Origin: Rhododendron vialii
Taxonomy: Eukaryota; Streptophyta; Magnoliopsida; Ericales; Ericaceae
DNA: 64,000 nucleotides
Assembly: GCF_030253575.1 (NCBI RefSeq)
Contig: NC_080566.1
Span: forward strand, 7,635,501 to 7,699,500
Direction: 5' to 3'
The notes beneath the pieces are model-generated. The model was not told where the DNA came from, did not search any database, and saw only the letters and a program-made list of their open reading frames with translations. Both the position numbers and the translations under genes were made by a program. Below, piece after piece: positions 24,609-36,200 of this stretch (its first letter is position 1; the number at the start of each line of letters is the position of its first letter).

Positions 24609-27600
24609 TTATAGAATCATGTCTGCTTTGCTACTTGACCGAATCATGTCTGCTTCGCTACTTGACTGAATTATGTCTGCTTCACTACTTGAAGATGAAG
24701 GAACATCCGTTAATTTTTGAGGCCTTAGCCCTCTCTTCCTACAGAAATTGCCAAGGCAGATAAGCACCAACCAAAAGCAAGAAAAGCTAAGTCATAAATG
24801 AAACAAGTTTATTTTTTGGTAGTGCAATGTCCCGGGCCAGCTTGTTGTGCACCTCGGACTAATTCCTACAGCCCCTCTCACAGCCTTTTCACACGCTTAC
24901 GCGTGGGGTGAGGTGAGGTGGCCCCAAGAGTTGCTAGCAAGGGAGATTGAACCTAAGACCTTGGGTGGGAGCAAACCTCAAGTCCCAGACCAAGACCACC
25001 GGGCCAACCTCTTAGGACTATTGAAACAAGTTAACCGCTGATATTTCAATGAACGTCCAATTCTTGAAACTGCAGAAAGTAAGAGTTGACATGATAAAAG
25101 ATTCATGACCAAAAGCTTGCTTGCGGCTTACAAAAAGCCATTGTATGAAGAGCATGGGATGAGAAAACTGACACGTAAAAAAATTGGCTCGTTTTTCATT
25201 TCAGAAATCTTTTTCTTTATCACCATCTTCCAACTCAGTTAAAGCCTCAAGGTCCTGAGTGCTTCTGGCATTCACCAACCCTTTTCTCTTTTGAGACATC
25301 CCTATACAGTTTGAATCCTATTCTAGACCAACTTCAGAAACAAGTTTGGAAAGTTACTACCAAAAAATAAGAAAAATGCATTTTCATGTTACTATGGCTC
25401 ATAATACCATTCAAATGAACAGTATAAGTCCCCCTTACAAGGATACAAGAGTTGCATGCCCTTGTATATAAAATGGCTTCAGTGCAACGAAACTTGAAAC
25501 AAATTACTTTATTTACCTCGAAGAATGAATGTATTTTTCTATCTCTTTTTCCTGTTCAGCATTGAAGGTGTACCATTTTTCACTCAACCCCGCTGTGTCA
25601 CTGGATCCCACATCTGTATATTGAAGATAGAAGATTGGAATCTGAAACTAATAATCAAATGTTTACCTGTAAATTGTAAACATAATGCAGTAGTTAAAGA
25701 CATAACCTTGGAGCAGAAGGTTAGATTTGTCAGAATATCCTTTTAATCTCCAATATATGCGCCCGCTAGCATCCAAAAGGATGGGTTTTCTTCTAACAGC
25801 GTCAGGTCTTTGTTTCTCTACAGAAATTGTAGTTAACAGTTAATCTAAACTGTAAAGAAAGATGCATAATTGGTAAACCAAATATCTAAACCCTAAATTC
25901 AGACAGACACAAAAAACAACAAAACCCATGTAGTCCCCAATCATTGGGGGTATGAGCGGGGGAGGATTGGAGACAGACCTAACCTTTGGCAATATGCACA
26001 AAGTGGCTGCTCTCATAATACCACTGAAACAGTGGCCCCCCTATACCTGTTTTGTTGCGGAACCATGCCCCCCAAATCAAAGCCAAATGACATCAGGGAG
26101 AGCAGGCCTAGAGACCCAATTCAATTTACGTGCACATTACCATGCTTCCTTCATTGATAGTCCAAAGCATCGATATGCACAATAGACAGACACAAACACA
26201 ACCATAATAATTGGAAAGAAAATATTACAAGCTCTCAGTTATAGAGGGACTGGATATGAGACCGTAAAGGATTTGGAAAAGTCAACCAAAACTACTTACT
26301 CCAATAATGCAGGATGTTGGATTCACATTTCACGAGCTGGTAATTTACAAGCACTTAGACTTCATGGAAACAATCAGCGAGAAACAGTCATTTTAGAAGA
26401 CTAAACCAGTTTAAACTGCAGCAAGCAAGCAAATGAAATGCAACTAGCCAAAACTGGTTTGTGTTCAACCTCCAGGTGAGCAAGAGCAACTATTGTGCAA
26501 TATATGCCTGATTGTTTGCAAGTGGTCTGCTCTATAAATGTATGGCATAGTAGAGCCAGAGGACAAAGAAGATGAGCAGAAAAGCAAGGTCTACAATTGC
26601 TCCATACTTGCTCCAACCAGGCAAACTAGTCATCTATGATGCACCGACACGGACACGGACACGGATACGGATACCGAAACCGACACCGGGACACGGGAAT
26701 TCTAAAAAAATGGGGACACAGACACGGCGGGGGACACGCCACGTGTATATTTATTTATTTATTTATATATAAATAATTAATTAATTAATTATAGTTTAGC
26801 ACCCAGAAATTTAAAAAATAATAATAATTTGGCCCCAAATTTTTTAAAAAAAATTACAGTTTGACCCCGAATTTTTTCAAAAATTACAGTTTGACCCCGA
26901 ATTTTTTCAAAAATTACAGTTTTGCCCCCAAATTTTTTTTAAAAATTGCAGTTTGGCCCCTGCCGTGTCCCCATCGGTGTCCCCAGCGGTGTCCCGCCGT
27001 GTCCCCAGCAGTGTCCCCCTCAAAATTTAATATTAAAATATGAGACACGCCACGTGGCGTGTCCCGTACGTATCTCCGCGGTGTCCCGCGGTGTCCCCGT
27101 GTCCTGACACTGCGATTCTTCGACTTCTAGAGGTGTCGGTGCTTCATAGCTAATCATATTTCAAACTGGAAAGTGAGAAGATTAAGAGAGCAAATAATTA
27201 GCATGAAGATTAAGCAGCATAGAGCAGAACTGCAACGTCTATAGTTGCTCCAAACAGGCAAACTATTCGTATTTCAAACTGTAGAGTTAGACGATTACGA
27301 GAGAGAATTTCTTCGAATGAAGATTAAGCAGCATTCTACCATGACCCAAAAAAGGACCACGCAGCAAACCAAGCTGCACTTGAACAGCCATAAGCTGAAA
27401 ATTGTAAGGAATTTTGTTCGCAAATAAACCAAGCAAACGTCAATCTGATGCTTTATGCACGAGTTACTAACAGGGATATAAACAATACAAATATACCACA
27501 CTTCCATGACAACGCACCCAAAATAGTATTATAGTTCTGACACTTGATTAATTTACCCAAAATAGATATAATCCAAACCAAAGACGACTAAACATTATGA

Positions 27601-30600
27601 AACCAGCGAGTCATGCCAAACAGTCGGTTGGCCTGTGTAAGTCTTTCTTGAAATTCCAACTATGCTGAGGTACTTGAAAATAATCTCAATCACTATCATA
27701 ACAAGATCAAGGTAGGACATCCATAGACAAACTCGGAAAGGCAGTTCAACACAGCCGGGCTCCACCTCTATAAACATTCTTAAAAGCCAAATCTAACAAC
27801 TGAATAGCACATTCAACTCGACTTGTTTGACACCAAAAATATTCAAACTCTAATGGAGCACTAAAACCATACCCTTAGTTACCATGCTTTTTGACTCCAG
27901 TATTTCGGCATGAGCTTGAGCTGCTTTGGTTTTGATTTGCGTAACAATAGCTTCATGCTCAGATATTGAAAGAGGAGCACCACTTTTTGCAATGATGGCT
28001 TCAGCCACCTCATCCTGCATCTTCTGCTTCAATTGTTTCTCCTGAACATGGTCGATTTTAAATTAAAAAACACTTCAAATGACATCATTTTATGCTTCCA
28101 AAAGACAAAAGTCAATATCATGCAACCTTATGTTTTGCAGCAACAACTCTTTCATTTGCTTCCTTCACCTTTTCAGCAAGTTTGGAATTCTGATCATCTA
28201 TCCAGCTCCTAATTTTTCTGCAAGAATTTTTTTTTTCAAAGACAGACCAGAAAAAGCAAAAAAAAAAAAAAACCTAAACAAAGAAAGCAAAGACAAAGAG
28301 CAAAACCTTTTAACTTACGCAGTGCAAAGAAATTCGTCACATAGAGAATTCAAGAGTCTAAGCTTCTCAGAGAACTCTAAACGATCGTAATCATCAAATT
28401 CCCCACCAAACTGCTCCAACTTCAGTTTTCCCAATACATACTGGGATCTCGAGGCAAAATTTTGTAGAGCATGGAGCCATGAATTTTTGCCAATTTTTGT
28501 TGTTATCACGGGAGACCTAAACAGAAGAGACAGCAGATATGAGTTTTCAAGTACCCCACTGTAAGGCATTTGATCACCTACGTCAGATTAGTGCAAAGGT
28601 TCATACTTTTCTCCCAAGTCCTTTTGTATCAGAGAGAGCAATTGGATATGAAACCAGACAACTGGAGAATGTTTTCCTCGGCACCCAGGTCCCCCACGTT
28701 TTAATTCTCCAAGCACATATTCAGGCTCACCATCCTTCAAATCAAGAATCTATTGAACGAGAATGTGTGGTGAAAAAGTGAGAAAAAGAAGTATGTTATA
28801 TGCTGCTAAAATCTTGGCATTACCACTAGTCTACACTCTGACATTCAAAACAACCAAACACTTCGGGAGTAGTAATTAGTAAATGATGAACATTTATAGC
28901 CACAAAGTGTTACTAACAATCATGCTAGCAAATCTTCAATTAATATAGGAGAGTACAATTTGCGCATGTAAGACATCAACATGAATGCAAATTGTGCTTT
29001 ATAAATGAATCCAACTAGGAACCAGCAAGTGCTCTCTATAATATCAACTCTCACAACTAAAAAGACTTACAGTTGTTAAGCAACTACTTGCTCTGTAGTG
29101 TTGAAGAAAAGATTTATCTTATTGCAAGTAATATCAGCAGAGGCTACATTACACTATTATCTTATTATTAGAAGAACTACAGTTCACTTGCCTCCCTAAA
29201 AGCAGCACAGAATTCCAAGAACTGCAAGGCATGGCCAGCGTCTTCTGGTGGTAGCTCAATCCCAGATACACTTGTCAACTCGGTACCCTGGGGCAATGGG
29301 ATGCTGGCATAAAAATCTTCATTGTGGAACTTCATGGCATTTGTCTTACTCTTCCGACGTTTGCTATCTTGAATCTCTTTTAACCCTTCTTGCTTCATTC
29401 GTTTTTGCTTTTTCTCATCAAGGTTTAAATGTGAACTGCTGTTTTCGGTTACAGAATTTTCCTTTCCCCACTGTTTAGGCAAAGCAACAGCAGGCTCCTG
29501 TCAAACAAAATGGTTTAGTAACATGAACCGTTGTAGACCCTATCCACAAGACAATAAATCAGAATACTGTATGTCCTTCACAGAAAAGAAACAACATAGT
29601 ACATACAAGGCCTTTAACACGGAGCAGCTCTGAAACAGAGGAAAATCCAGTAGCCTTGGCTGTGTGCACGAGTCTGCCAGTGGGTTGATGTCCTTGCTTC
29701 TTCCTAAAAAGAGCATGTTTCCAGATTCATCACCAGAATACTTAAAAACATGAACCAACAGCCGAAAAGTTGGCAAAACATAAACCTACCTGCAACAACT
29801 GCAATTGCAGATGCCTCTGCATTTCAGACAAAGCCAGTCCTCCAAAACTGTCACTTCTTCTACCTTCTCTCCATATCTGTTTCAGGATCAGACAAGTCAG
29901 TTGCATTGGGGTTGCGCGTGTATTAAAAAAGCCAAATGTGTAAAAGGAACACATCGCCATGTCTAACCTGTTCAATAGGCAATTTTTACAGTAACTGGTA
30001 GTACATGGCTTGTTCTTTTTCTTGTTCTTGCAGGAAGCCACCAAACCCATGGCTTTATGGCGGCACTGGTAAATAATACACTTTAGATTATGAACCAATA
30101 TAATCCCAATTCCCAAACATAAGAAACAAGGAGACAAATATTTTCCTACTTGTGTTGCTCATGGAAGCTACTTGTATGATCCCGCAATAACATTAGTTGC
30201 AGGGATTAGGTGGTAAGTTACTATCCCAAAATAACAGGTCACAGAAATTGGCACAATTACCATCCAATAGACCTAATTTACAGATCTTAAAGTACAGTTG
30301 TGACATGTTCTCACCGACCAAGTAGATACATGCACGTATGATTTGGTAGTATTAAATTTAGATATTTGGTTTTAACATCTGTAAGTTCCGCTTCTGAGAA
30401 TAAGTATCCACACCACCGATAAACATAAACCTTTAGCTCACAGATCCAATCCTAAGAGCATAAACATAAATCTCGACACCTTAAATTTTTTTACTCCTTA
30501 GTCCTTAGACCTTATTAACTATACCAATAACCAATTTGTCTAACTCACCTATCTCCAACAAACGCATCTCGAATAATATGAACTAATACTTTTTTTTTAC

Positions 30601-31468
30601 AACTTAGGTGTCCGGACAAGCATACGCGCACCTTGACTAATCCTAAAAGCCCAATCCCACTGCCTACTTGCGGAAAGCCCAAAGGAGTTGATAGCAGCTA
30701 AGAGGTTTCGAACCGAAACCGAAAAATATGAACTACTGATTTAAAAGTAAGTGACAAACTCAACTACATCCAACATTACCCGCCTACCGATCAGGAAAAA
30801 CATCCACAGTACCGACACGTCTCACATGACATGAATTGTTAATTTAAAAAGGCCCACTAACCAACAACCTAGCCCACATTTCGGTTCTCTAAATCTATCT
30901 AATTTGCCAGAACATCCAAACAGAACAATCAGGGATCGGATCCTCTCCGGTCAAAGTTTTGGAAGATGGTCTAAATCTGAACCATACATTGACTATCATC
31001 GTAAGAGTCTCACAGGAAATCCGATGGTCCACATTTGGACTGTCTCCTCTCGTCCAACTGGACGGAAGAGGATCCAATTCCAAACAATAATTGAATTCGT
31101 AGGCTCTGCCACGTAGCTGGAGTAGTTTAGTTTGAAATTGAATTACCCAGCTAGCGTACAGCGCAAGGCAATATGGTTCAAATCTCGAAATCTGCGCAAG
31201 GCAATATGGTTCAAATCTCGAAATCTCAAACTACCAATTACAAGACCCAGATAATCAAAACAACTTTCCAACACTATCGAATTTTCTTCAACTATCTCAT
31301 CGACTAAACTGGCCCCGTTATCACAGAAACTAACAACTGGGTTTTTTTTTTTTTTAAAGGGTTTCATCAAATTACTACCTGGTGACACGTCGAATTCCCA
31401 TCGCTGCTGCTACGGATCTTCCCGTTCTGCTCAGCTAAGTTAGAGGCGGGGTTCGAACCCACCGCCAT
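24609..31468 (-). CDS. zinc-finger (4CXXC_R1) and DDT-domain nuclear protein (12 exons, 538 aa)
   Basis: Exons in transcript order: 31468-31379, 30065-29968, 29876-29790, 29703-29607, 29497-29192, 28749-28607, 28516-28319, 28217-28127, 28041-27873, 25817-25707, 25613-25517, 24738-24609. All phases match. Residues 28-92 form the Cys-rich domain: C28-x2-C31, C42, C51, C56-x2-C59, then C79-x2-C82, C86, C88, C90, C91, the pattern of the zf-4CXXC_R1 family (shared with vertebrate CDCA7). Residues ~200-265 look like a DDT domain (LPPEDAGHALQFLEFCAAF, then GEPEYVLGELKRG). A charged helical, probably coiled-coil segment spans ~341-425. Residues ~430-495 (ILLDASGRIYWRLKGY, SEKWYTFNAE) resemble the WHIM-type region that follows DDT domains in chromatin proteins. 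Similar plant proteins carry the name monoamine-oxidase A repressor R1 zinc finger; a chromatin role is family inference. Intron 5 has a GC donor. Confidence 0.9.
24613..24693 (-). repeat. 27-bp in-frame tandem repeat at the zinc-finger/DDT protein C terminus
   Basis: Three units (period 27, starts at 24614, 24641 and 24668 on the plus strand) encode SSSEADII, SSSEADMI and SSSKADMI. Being a multiple of three, the repeat can change number without a frameshift. An acidic serine tail of this kind could be phosphorylated; that is inference. Confidence 0.9.
24830..25030. mobile_element. SINE-like repeat in intron 11
   Basis: GTCCCGGGCCAGCTTGTTGTG, then GCACCTCGGACTAATTCC, and GGGAGATTGAACCTAAGACC further on follow the layout of a widespread eudicot repeat with a tRNA-like B box read in reverse. 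A related but diverged copy lies at about 30590-30722. Confidence 0.5.
26634..27149. mobile_element. hAT-like element rich in GTGTCC motifs, in intron 9
   Basis: Ends CTATGATGCACCGACAC and GTGTCGGTGCTTCATAG are inverted repeats with one mismatch. The flanks CTAGTCAT (26626-26633) and CTAATCAT (27150-27157) agree at 7 of 8 bases. Subterminal regions are runs of GACACGG and CCGTGTCCCC. The centre has about four ~34-bp tandem units containing TACAGTTTGACCCCGAATTT (26850-26960). Non-coding, 516 bp. Confidence 0.75.
30590..30722. mobile_element. SINE-like repeat in intron 1 of the zinc-finger/DDT gene
   Basis: Poly-T, then AACTTAGGTGTCCGGACAAG, GCGCACCTTGACTAATCC and TTTCGAACCGAAACC. Read in reverse this is a B-box-like motif upstream of a poly(A) tail, as expected of a tRNA-derived SINE on the minus strand. 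Confidence 0.5.
31159..31226. repeat. 34-bp direct repeat in intron 1, close to exon 1
   Basis: GCGCAAGGCAATATGGTTCA followed by AATCTCGAAATCT occurs twice in a row with essentially no divergence, about 150-220 bases inside the intron from the exon 1 donor at 31378. Confidence 0.85.
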
Positions 31469-31799
31469 GTTCGCCAGCTGTTCTTCAGCGATTTGGCTTC
31501 GGTATTTGAAAAAGTCTAGAGAGAGAGATTCGAAAGGAATTTGAATTGTTACTATTTTGGGTGGTGAAATTGGAAAAAATGGGCGCGGGAAGTGAAATTC
31601 CCCGGGGGAATTTGGGAGGGGCGCGAAATGGAATTTAGGGCTTGGTTTTTGGGTTTTCTGAATGACGGATGGAGAGGTTGGGCCAATTGGGGCGAACGAA
31701 CTCGATTTGCAATCCTTTTCGTGAAGAGGGCCGCCATTATATATTGGCTATTTACATCTTGACCACTTTTGAATTTTGACAATAAACTAGTGTAAACGA

Positions 31800-32130
31800 G
31801 ATGGACGAGCTTCGCAATATTCGAGCTCGACTCGTTCAAAATTAATCTAGCCTGAGCCCGACTCGACTCGAGACCAAATAATCAAAGATCGAGCTCGGCT
31901 CGTTTACTATCGAGGCATTCGAGTTCAGCTCATTTGCTAACTGAGCTCAATAGCTATAGACGTAGTGAGTTATAACTGACTCAAGTTCGGCTTATTAAAA
32001 ACTACTCTAGAGCCCAAATAAGCTCGAGCTTGGCTTGTGTTTTATATCGAGTGCACGAGCTTAGTTCATCTACTAACGACCGTAAACAAGCCGAACCGTT
32101 ACAAAAGAGCCGAGTTACAACTAAAGCTCT
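31800..32130. repeat. degenerate GAGCTCGGCTCGTTTA-type repeat block
   Basis: Many diverged copies of CGAGCTCGACTCG and GAGCTCGGCTCG follow one another. This block type is widespread in plant genomes and usually marks a decayed transposon. It lies upstream of the zinc-finger/DDT gene start at 31468. Confidence 0.6.
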
Positions 32131-33239
32131 AATCTGCTAAGGTTCTTATTTGTCAAATATTTATTTTCCGTTTTATAAGATATGTCGTTGTCTCATAAAT
32201 CATTATACTGTAATCAATACGTGGCTATCAAATGCCGTCATAGCATTATTTTACTCGTTATTTACTCAAACCTTACCCCGACAGTCAACACAACTCCGTG
32301 TGGCGGGAGGACCCAATAATATGGGGGAGGGTGCCACGTTTTCAATCTCGTCCACATAACAAAAATTACTATTATACCATTTTGCGTATGAGAGCGAATT
32401 AGTGATTAGTTCATCTATATTTTATTTGACAAATTAAATTAAAGTTTTTCTCGCTATCAAGAGCTACATGTTGCAAGTGGAGCGGTAACCAAATGGTAGT
32501 AGACACCATATACTCCTGTGCATTGGACAAAATTTAAAATTTCACCAAATATAGCTAACAAAACGCTGACTTTAGCCGAAAAAAAGAGAGGAGCTTTTGT
32601 GGATAGTGTTGATGGCTATATTCAACCGCACTTCAATAATGAAAACCATTCATTTGTCAGACCTCATTAGGCCATCAACCGTGTCCAGAGAACAAATGAT
32701 TTCAATCATCGAAATGAACCCAAAGAGGACCTACAAATAGGCCAACCGCACCGGAGAGGAGTTGCTCCCAGCAATGTGTTACGGTTCGGATCATTGTTGC
32801 GTGGCCTCACAATATATTTGGTTCATCAGACGACAGACTTTTTTTTGATAAGCAACAGACGACAGACTTATGGCCAAGGGATGTAGGATTTGAGGCAGGT
32901 CACCTGCTCCGAAGTCCCAAATAAAAACTACCGATGCTTTCTTGTTCTTCAAATTTGATGAAAATATAGAAACCAATGGCTTCTAGCCACGTCACAAAAT
33001 TAAGTCCATCGTAACGTTTAAACTGCATAACTACATCTGGGGTGGTAGTAACAATTTCATGCATAAATAGAGAATTCTCCGGCAATTATTGTGCTTCATA
33101 ATTGCCGGAGAATGTAAAACGTGTGAATAGAAAATCAATGGACGGTCTACTCTCTGATGAACATGACATAGTTATACAGAGCTCTGAATCTATTTGATCT
33201 TGAGCATATGTTGTGATAGCAACACTCCATGTTCAACTC
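32131..33239. other. intergenic between the zinc-finger/DDT gene and the RCC1 gene
   Basis: Holds the upstream region of one minus-strand gene and the downstream region of the other. Two minus frames at 32791-33085 match no known family. A perfect hairpin is at 33075-33112. Confidence 0.5.
33075..33112 (-). terminator. 15-bp perfect hairpin in the RCC1 gene 3' flank
   Basis: TTCTCCGGCAATTAT at 33075-33089 is exactly complementary to ATAATTGCCGGAGAA at 33098-33112, with an 8-base loop. It lies about 130-165 bases after the stop codon at 33240, so it probably falls in the 3' untranslated region or at the transcript end. The terminator type is only the nearest category; plant RNA polymerase II does not need such hairpins. 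Confidence 0.5.
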
Positions 33240-36200
33240 TTAAGATTCATCAGGATGCCATTCTACTGTTGCTAACGTGTGACGGCCACCACAAGCAACA
33301 AACTTTGCGCACCAACGTCCATCGGTTTCCCCACCGCTGAGATTTTTTGGTGGTGGGAGGTTTATGGGCACCTCCGAGGGATGACCAGTAGTTACTTTTC
33401 TCCCGTATCCTAGACGCCCATGGTCACCTCGGCCAAACTGTCAACACCAAATCTTTTCAGTCAATTAGGAATACCATAAGAAAAAAGCAAAAGAATTTCT
33501 TATGTGATGCCAAGATTTACTAGAAAAACACAAAAAGTGAGGCCCAGATAAAAAGAAGTTGGTACTGAACCCATGTTTGTATTGTCACCATTTTGTTTCA
33601 GTGAGTAACCATATGGTGAGTTGTCCATCTTATTTATTTTTCCTTGTGGTTTCCACTTTCTACGAAATGTAAAACATGATGTCCCAGCGCTTACCGAAAA
33701 CATGTGGCCATCACGCGTCAGTGCAACTGAATGGGTTCCCCCACAAGACACCTATATCACGGGAAAAAAATAAGCATCAAAATGTGAAAAAGATTCAACA
33801 ACTCAGGTGATTGAATGTTCAACGTAGTGGGTTTCGTGATTGAATGTTCAACGTAGTCGGTTTCATTCCCTTTTGGCGTAGCATGGTACGGAACGAACAC
33901 CTTTCACTAGGGAGTCACAATGTAGGCTTTTGTTTTTGGGCCAAAAATTACCGAAAGAACATTCATCTATCCTTTCCCAGTACTGGAAAAGTAAGAATGT
34001 GTTAAATAGGACTTCCTTCAAGTTAAGTAAATTCAAATGAAAGCTCTGTGCAAAATGATATTCCAATAAACTGCAGTTCGTGGACTATAGGGCGGTCAAT
34101 GCCCCAAGAAGGAAGGAGTAGGCCAGCTCTAAAACATGAACAAAGGCTGATTGTTCATCCCACCTCCTTCGCCAGGCAGGAGAACTAACGAAAGACATTT
34201 CTCTCTCCCAAAAATACAGGTGCAAAAGCAAAGAGAGAACAGAGAGGCAACTGGACAAAATGGGAACATAAAAGTAAGTCCATATTGAACCACAGTGAAA
34301 CCAATTTCTTTAATTGCACATGCAGCAAGTCTATGCAAACCACATGCAATAATTTTAAGATATAAGCAACGACTCCATTCCCAACTCAATCACCATTGGC
34401 ATGACTAGAATCAACGATGATTCTTTTCCATAATTAGAAAACATCCTAAACGATAAATTGTACCATCACATGTGGGAGAAGACATCAAAACATGTCCCTT
34501 GATCTGGTTTTACAAACACATTTACTGATGTACCTGAATAATATCTTCCTCTACAAGAAGTTGAACCCTCTGAGGCACCATTTTACTGCTCTTATCATCT
34601 CCGAATCCAAGCCTCCCATGTTCTCCTCTACCCCAACCATATACCTGCAATGAAGACCAAAAAAATGAAAACAGCGTCCTGTACGAAAAGCAGACATCAT
34701 ATAATTGCGAGAACAATTGCCATTTCATCTTTTCCTTTCAAATCCCAGGATGACGGAGAAAACCACACTCAGAGTTCTAGGGATGCAATTAACAAATGTC
34801 AACGAATCCGCCCGCAGTTGCAATCTGATTGGTTTTGACCAAACCATTCTTCACATCATGATCATCAAGGAGTGAATTAAAGTATTACTCCTATTTCTTT
34901 TCAAAAAGCCTCATCTATGAGGGTCAATGAGTTCATTCTACTTTGCTTATCCCGAAAGAAATTCACCCAATTTGTCCCCATTAAGGGAGCCTCGGAGGGA
35001 TAGATCAAGCACCGACCTATCCTTCGACCTTGTATGTGCACCAAACAACTGTCATCAGATTTCGAACCCACAACCTCAAGGTTAACTGGTTGAGTTTAAC
35101 CACAGAACCTTTGGCAGACAAAACAGAAGTAAAGTTTTCCAAATAGATTTCAAAGTTTTAAAAGGTTATTTCATATTTTCCAAGCTTTCATATCTTGAAG
35201 TTAATCCTATTGCTTACCAGACAAGTAAATTACGTTAGACCCATAAGCAGAAAATGCACAGCCTTAGCATCTTCGATTGAGAATGAAAAAAACCATGTCT
35301 GCCTCTTGAAGTGAAGGGGAATCACACACACAAAACCAAAACAACTCTTCCATGTCATAAAGGTTCCTCAATTATTTGGAATAAGACACCTTAAGCGCTA
35401 GTAGAAAAAACAACAGGTGAAAACAAAGAAAAGAATCAATGAGTAATAATTGGATATACTACCTTTTAGCTGCCAAGGAGACATTGTAGATCCTAGGCCA
35501 CTACTCGATTTCAAACACAAATAATGATGTATTGGTGGGTGCCCATATCAAAGATATGGTAGGGTTTAGGTTTTGGGTTTTCGGCAAGTATTCTACTATT
35601 GACAAAAGAGTTCAGATACCTTACAAAGGAGTGATAGTACAACGACATAGCCATTACTATCAACGAAATCTCTTCGGAATTAGAAGGAAGGAAATACCTC
35701 TCCATCATCCGTCAGGGCAGTAGAATGCCATCCTCCAGCAGCAATATCAACCTGCACACAGAAAGAGATAAATGTCTAAGTTCTTTTTCACTGTGGACAT
35801 CTTAAGCACAAGTTCTTGGGGTACTATCATTGTGAGTTAGGAAAGAATTAGCACGTTATCCACTTCAAGCTCATGCACAATTACGCATAACAATCATCTA
35901 CAGTTGACATTGGTCGCCAACAAAGAAAGCAACCTAAGAAACAATGAAGAAGACCCAACACTTCTACAAACCCAAGAACCAATATCTCACCTAACACCCG
36001 ACAATCTCTGCATCATCCTCAGTTAAAAGACCAAAACACATGGAGAAAGATTCCCCAAGACCTTCCAATGGAGGCGACATCAAATTCAACAGAGAAGCTG
36101 GAGCTAGCTGGCCTAGAGAGAAGGAAAATACTTCAACTCATACATATAGCACCTCAAACGAAGCTCCAATTCCAATATTAACAAGATTTCCCTGAGAGAA

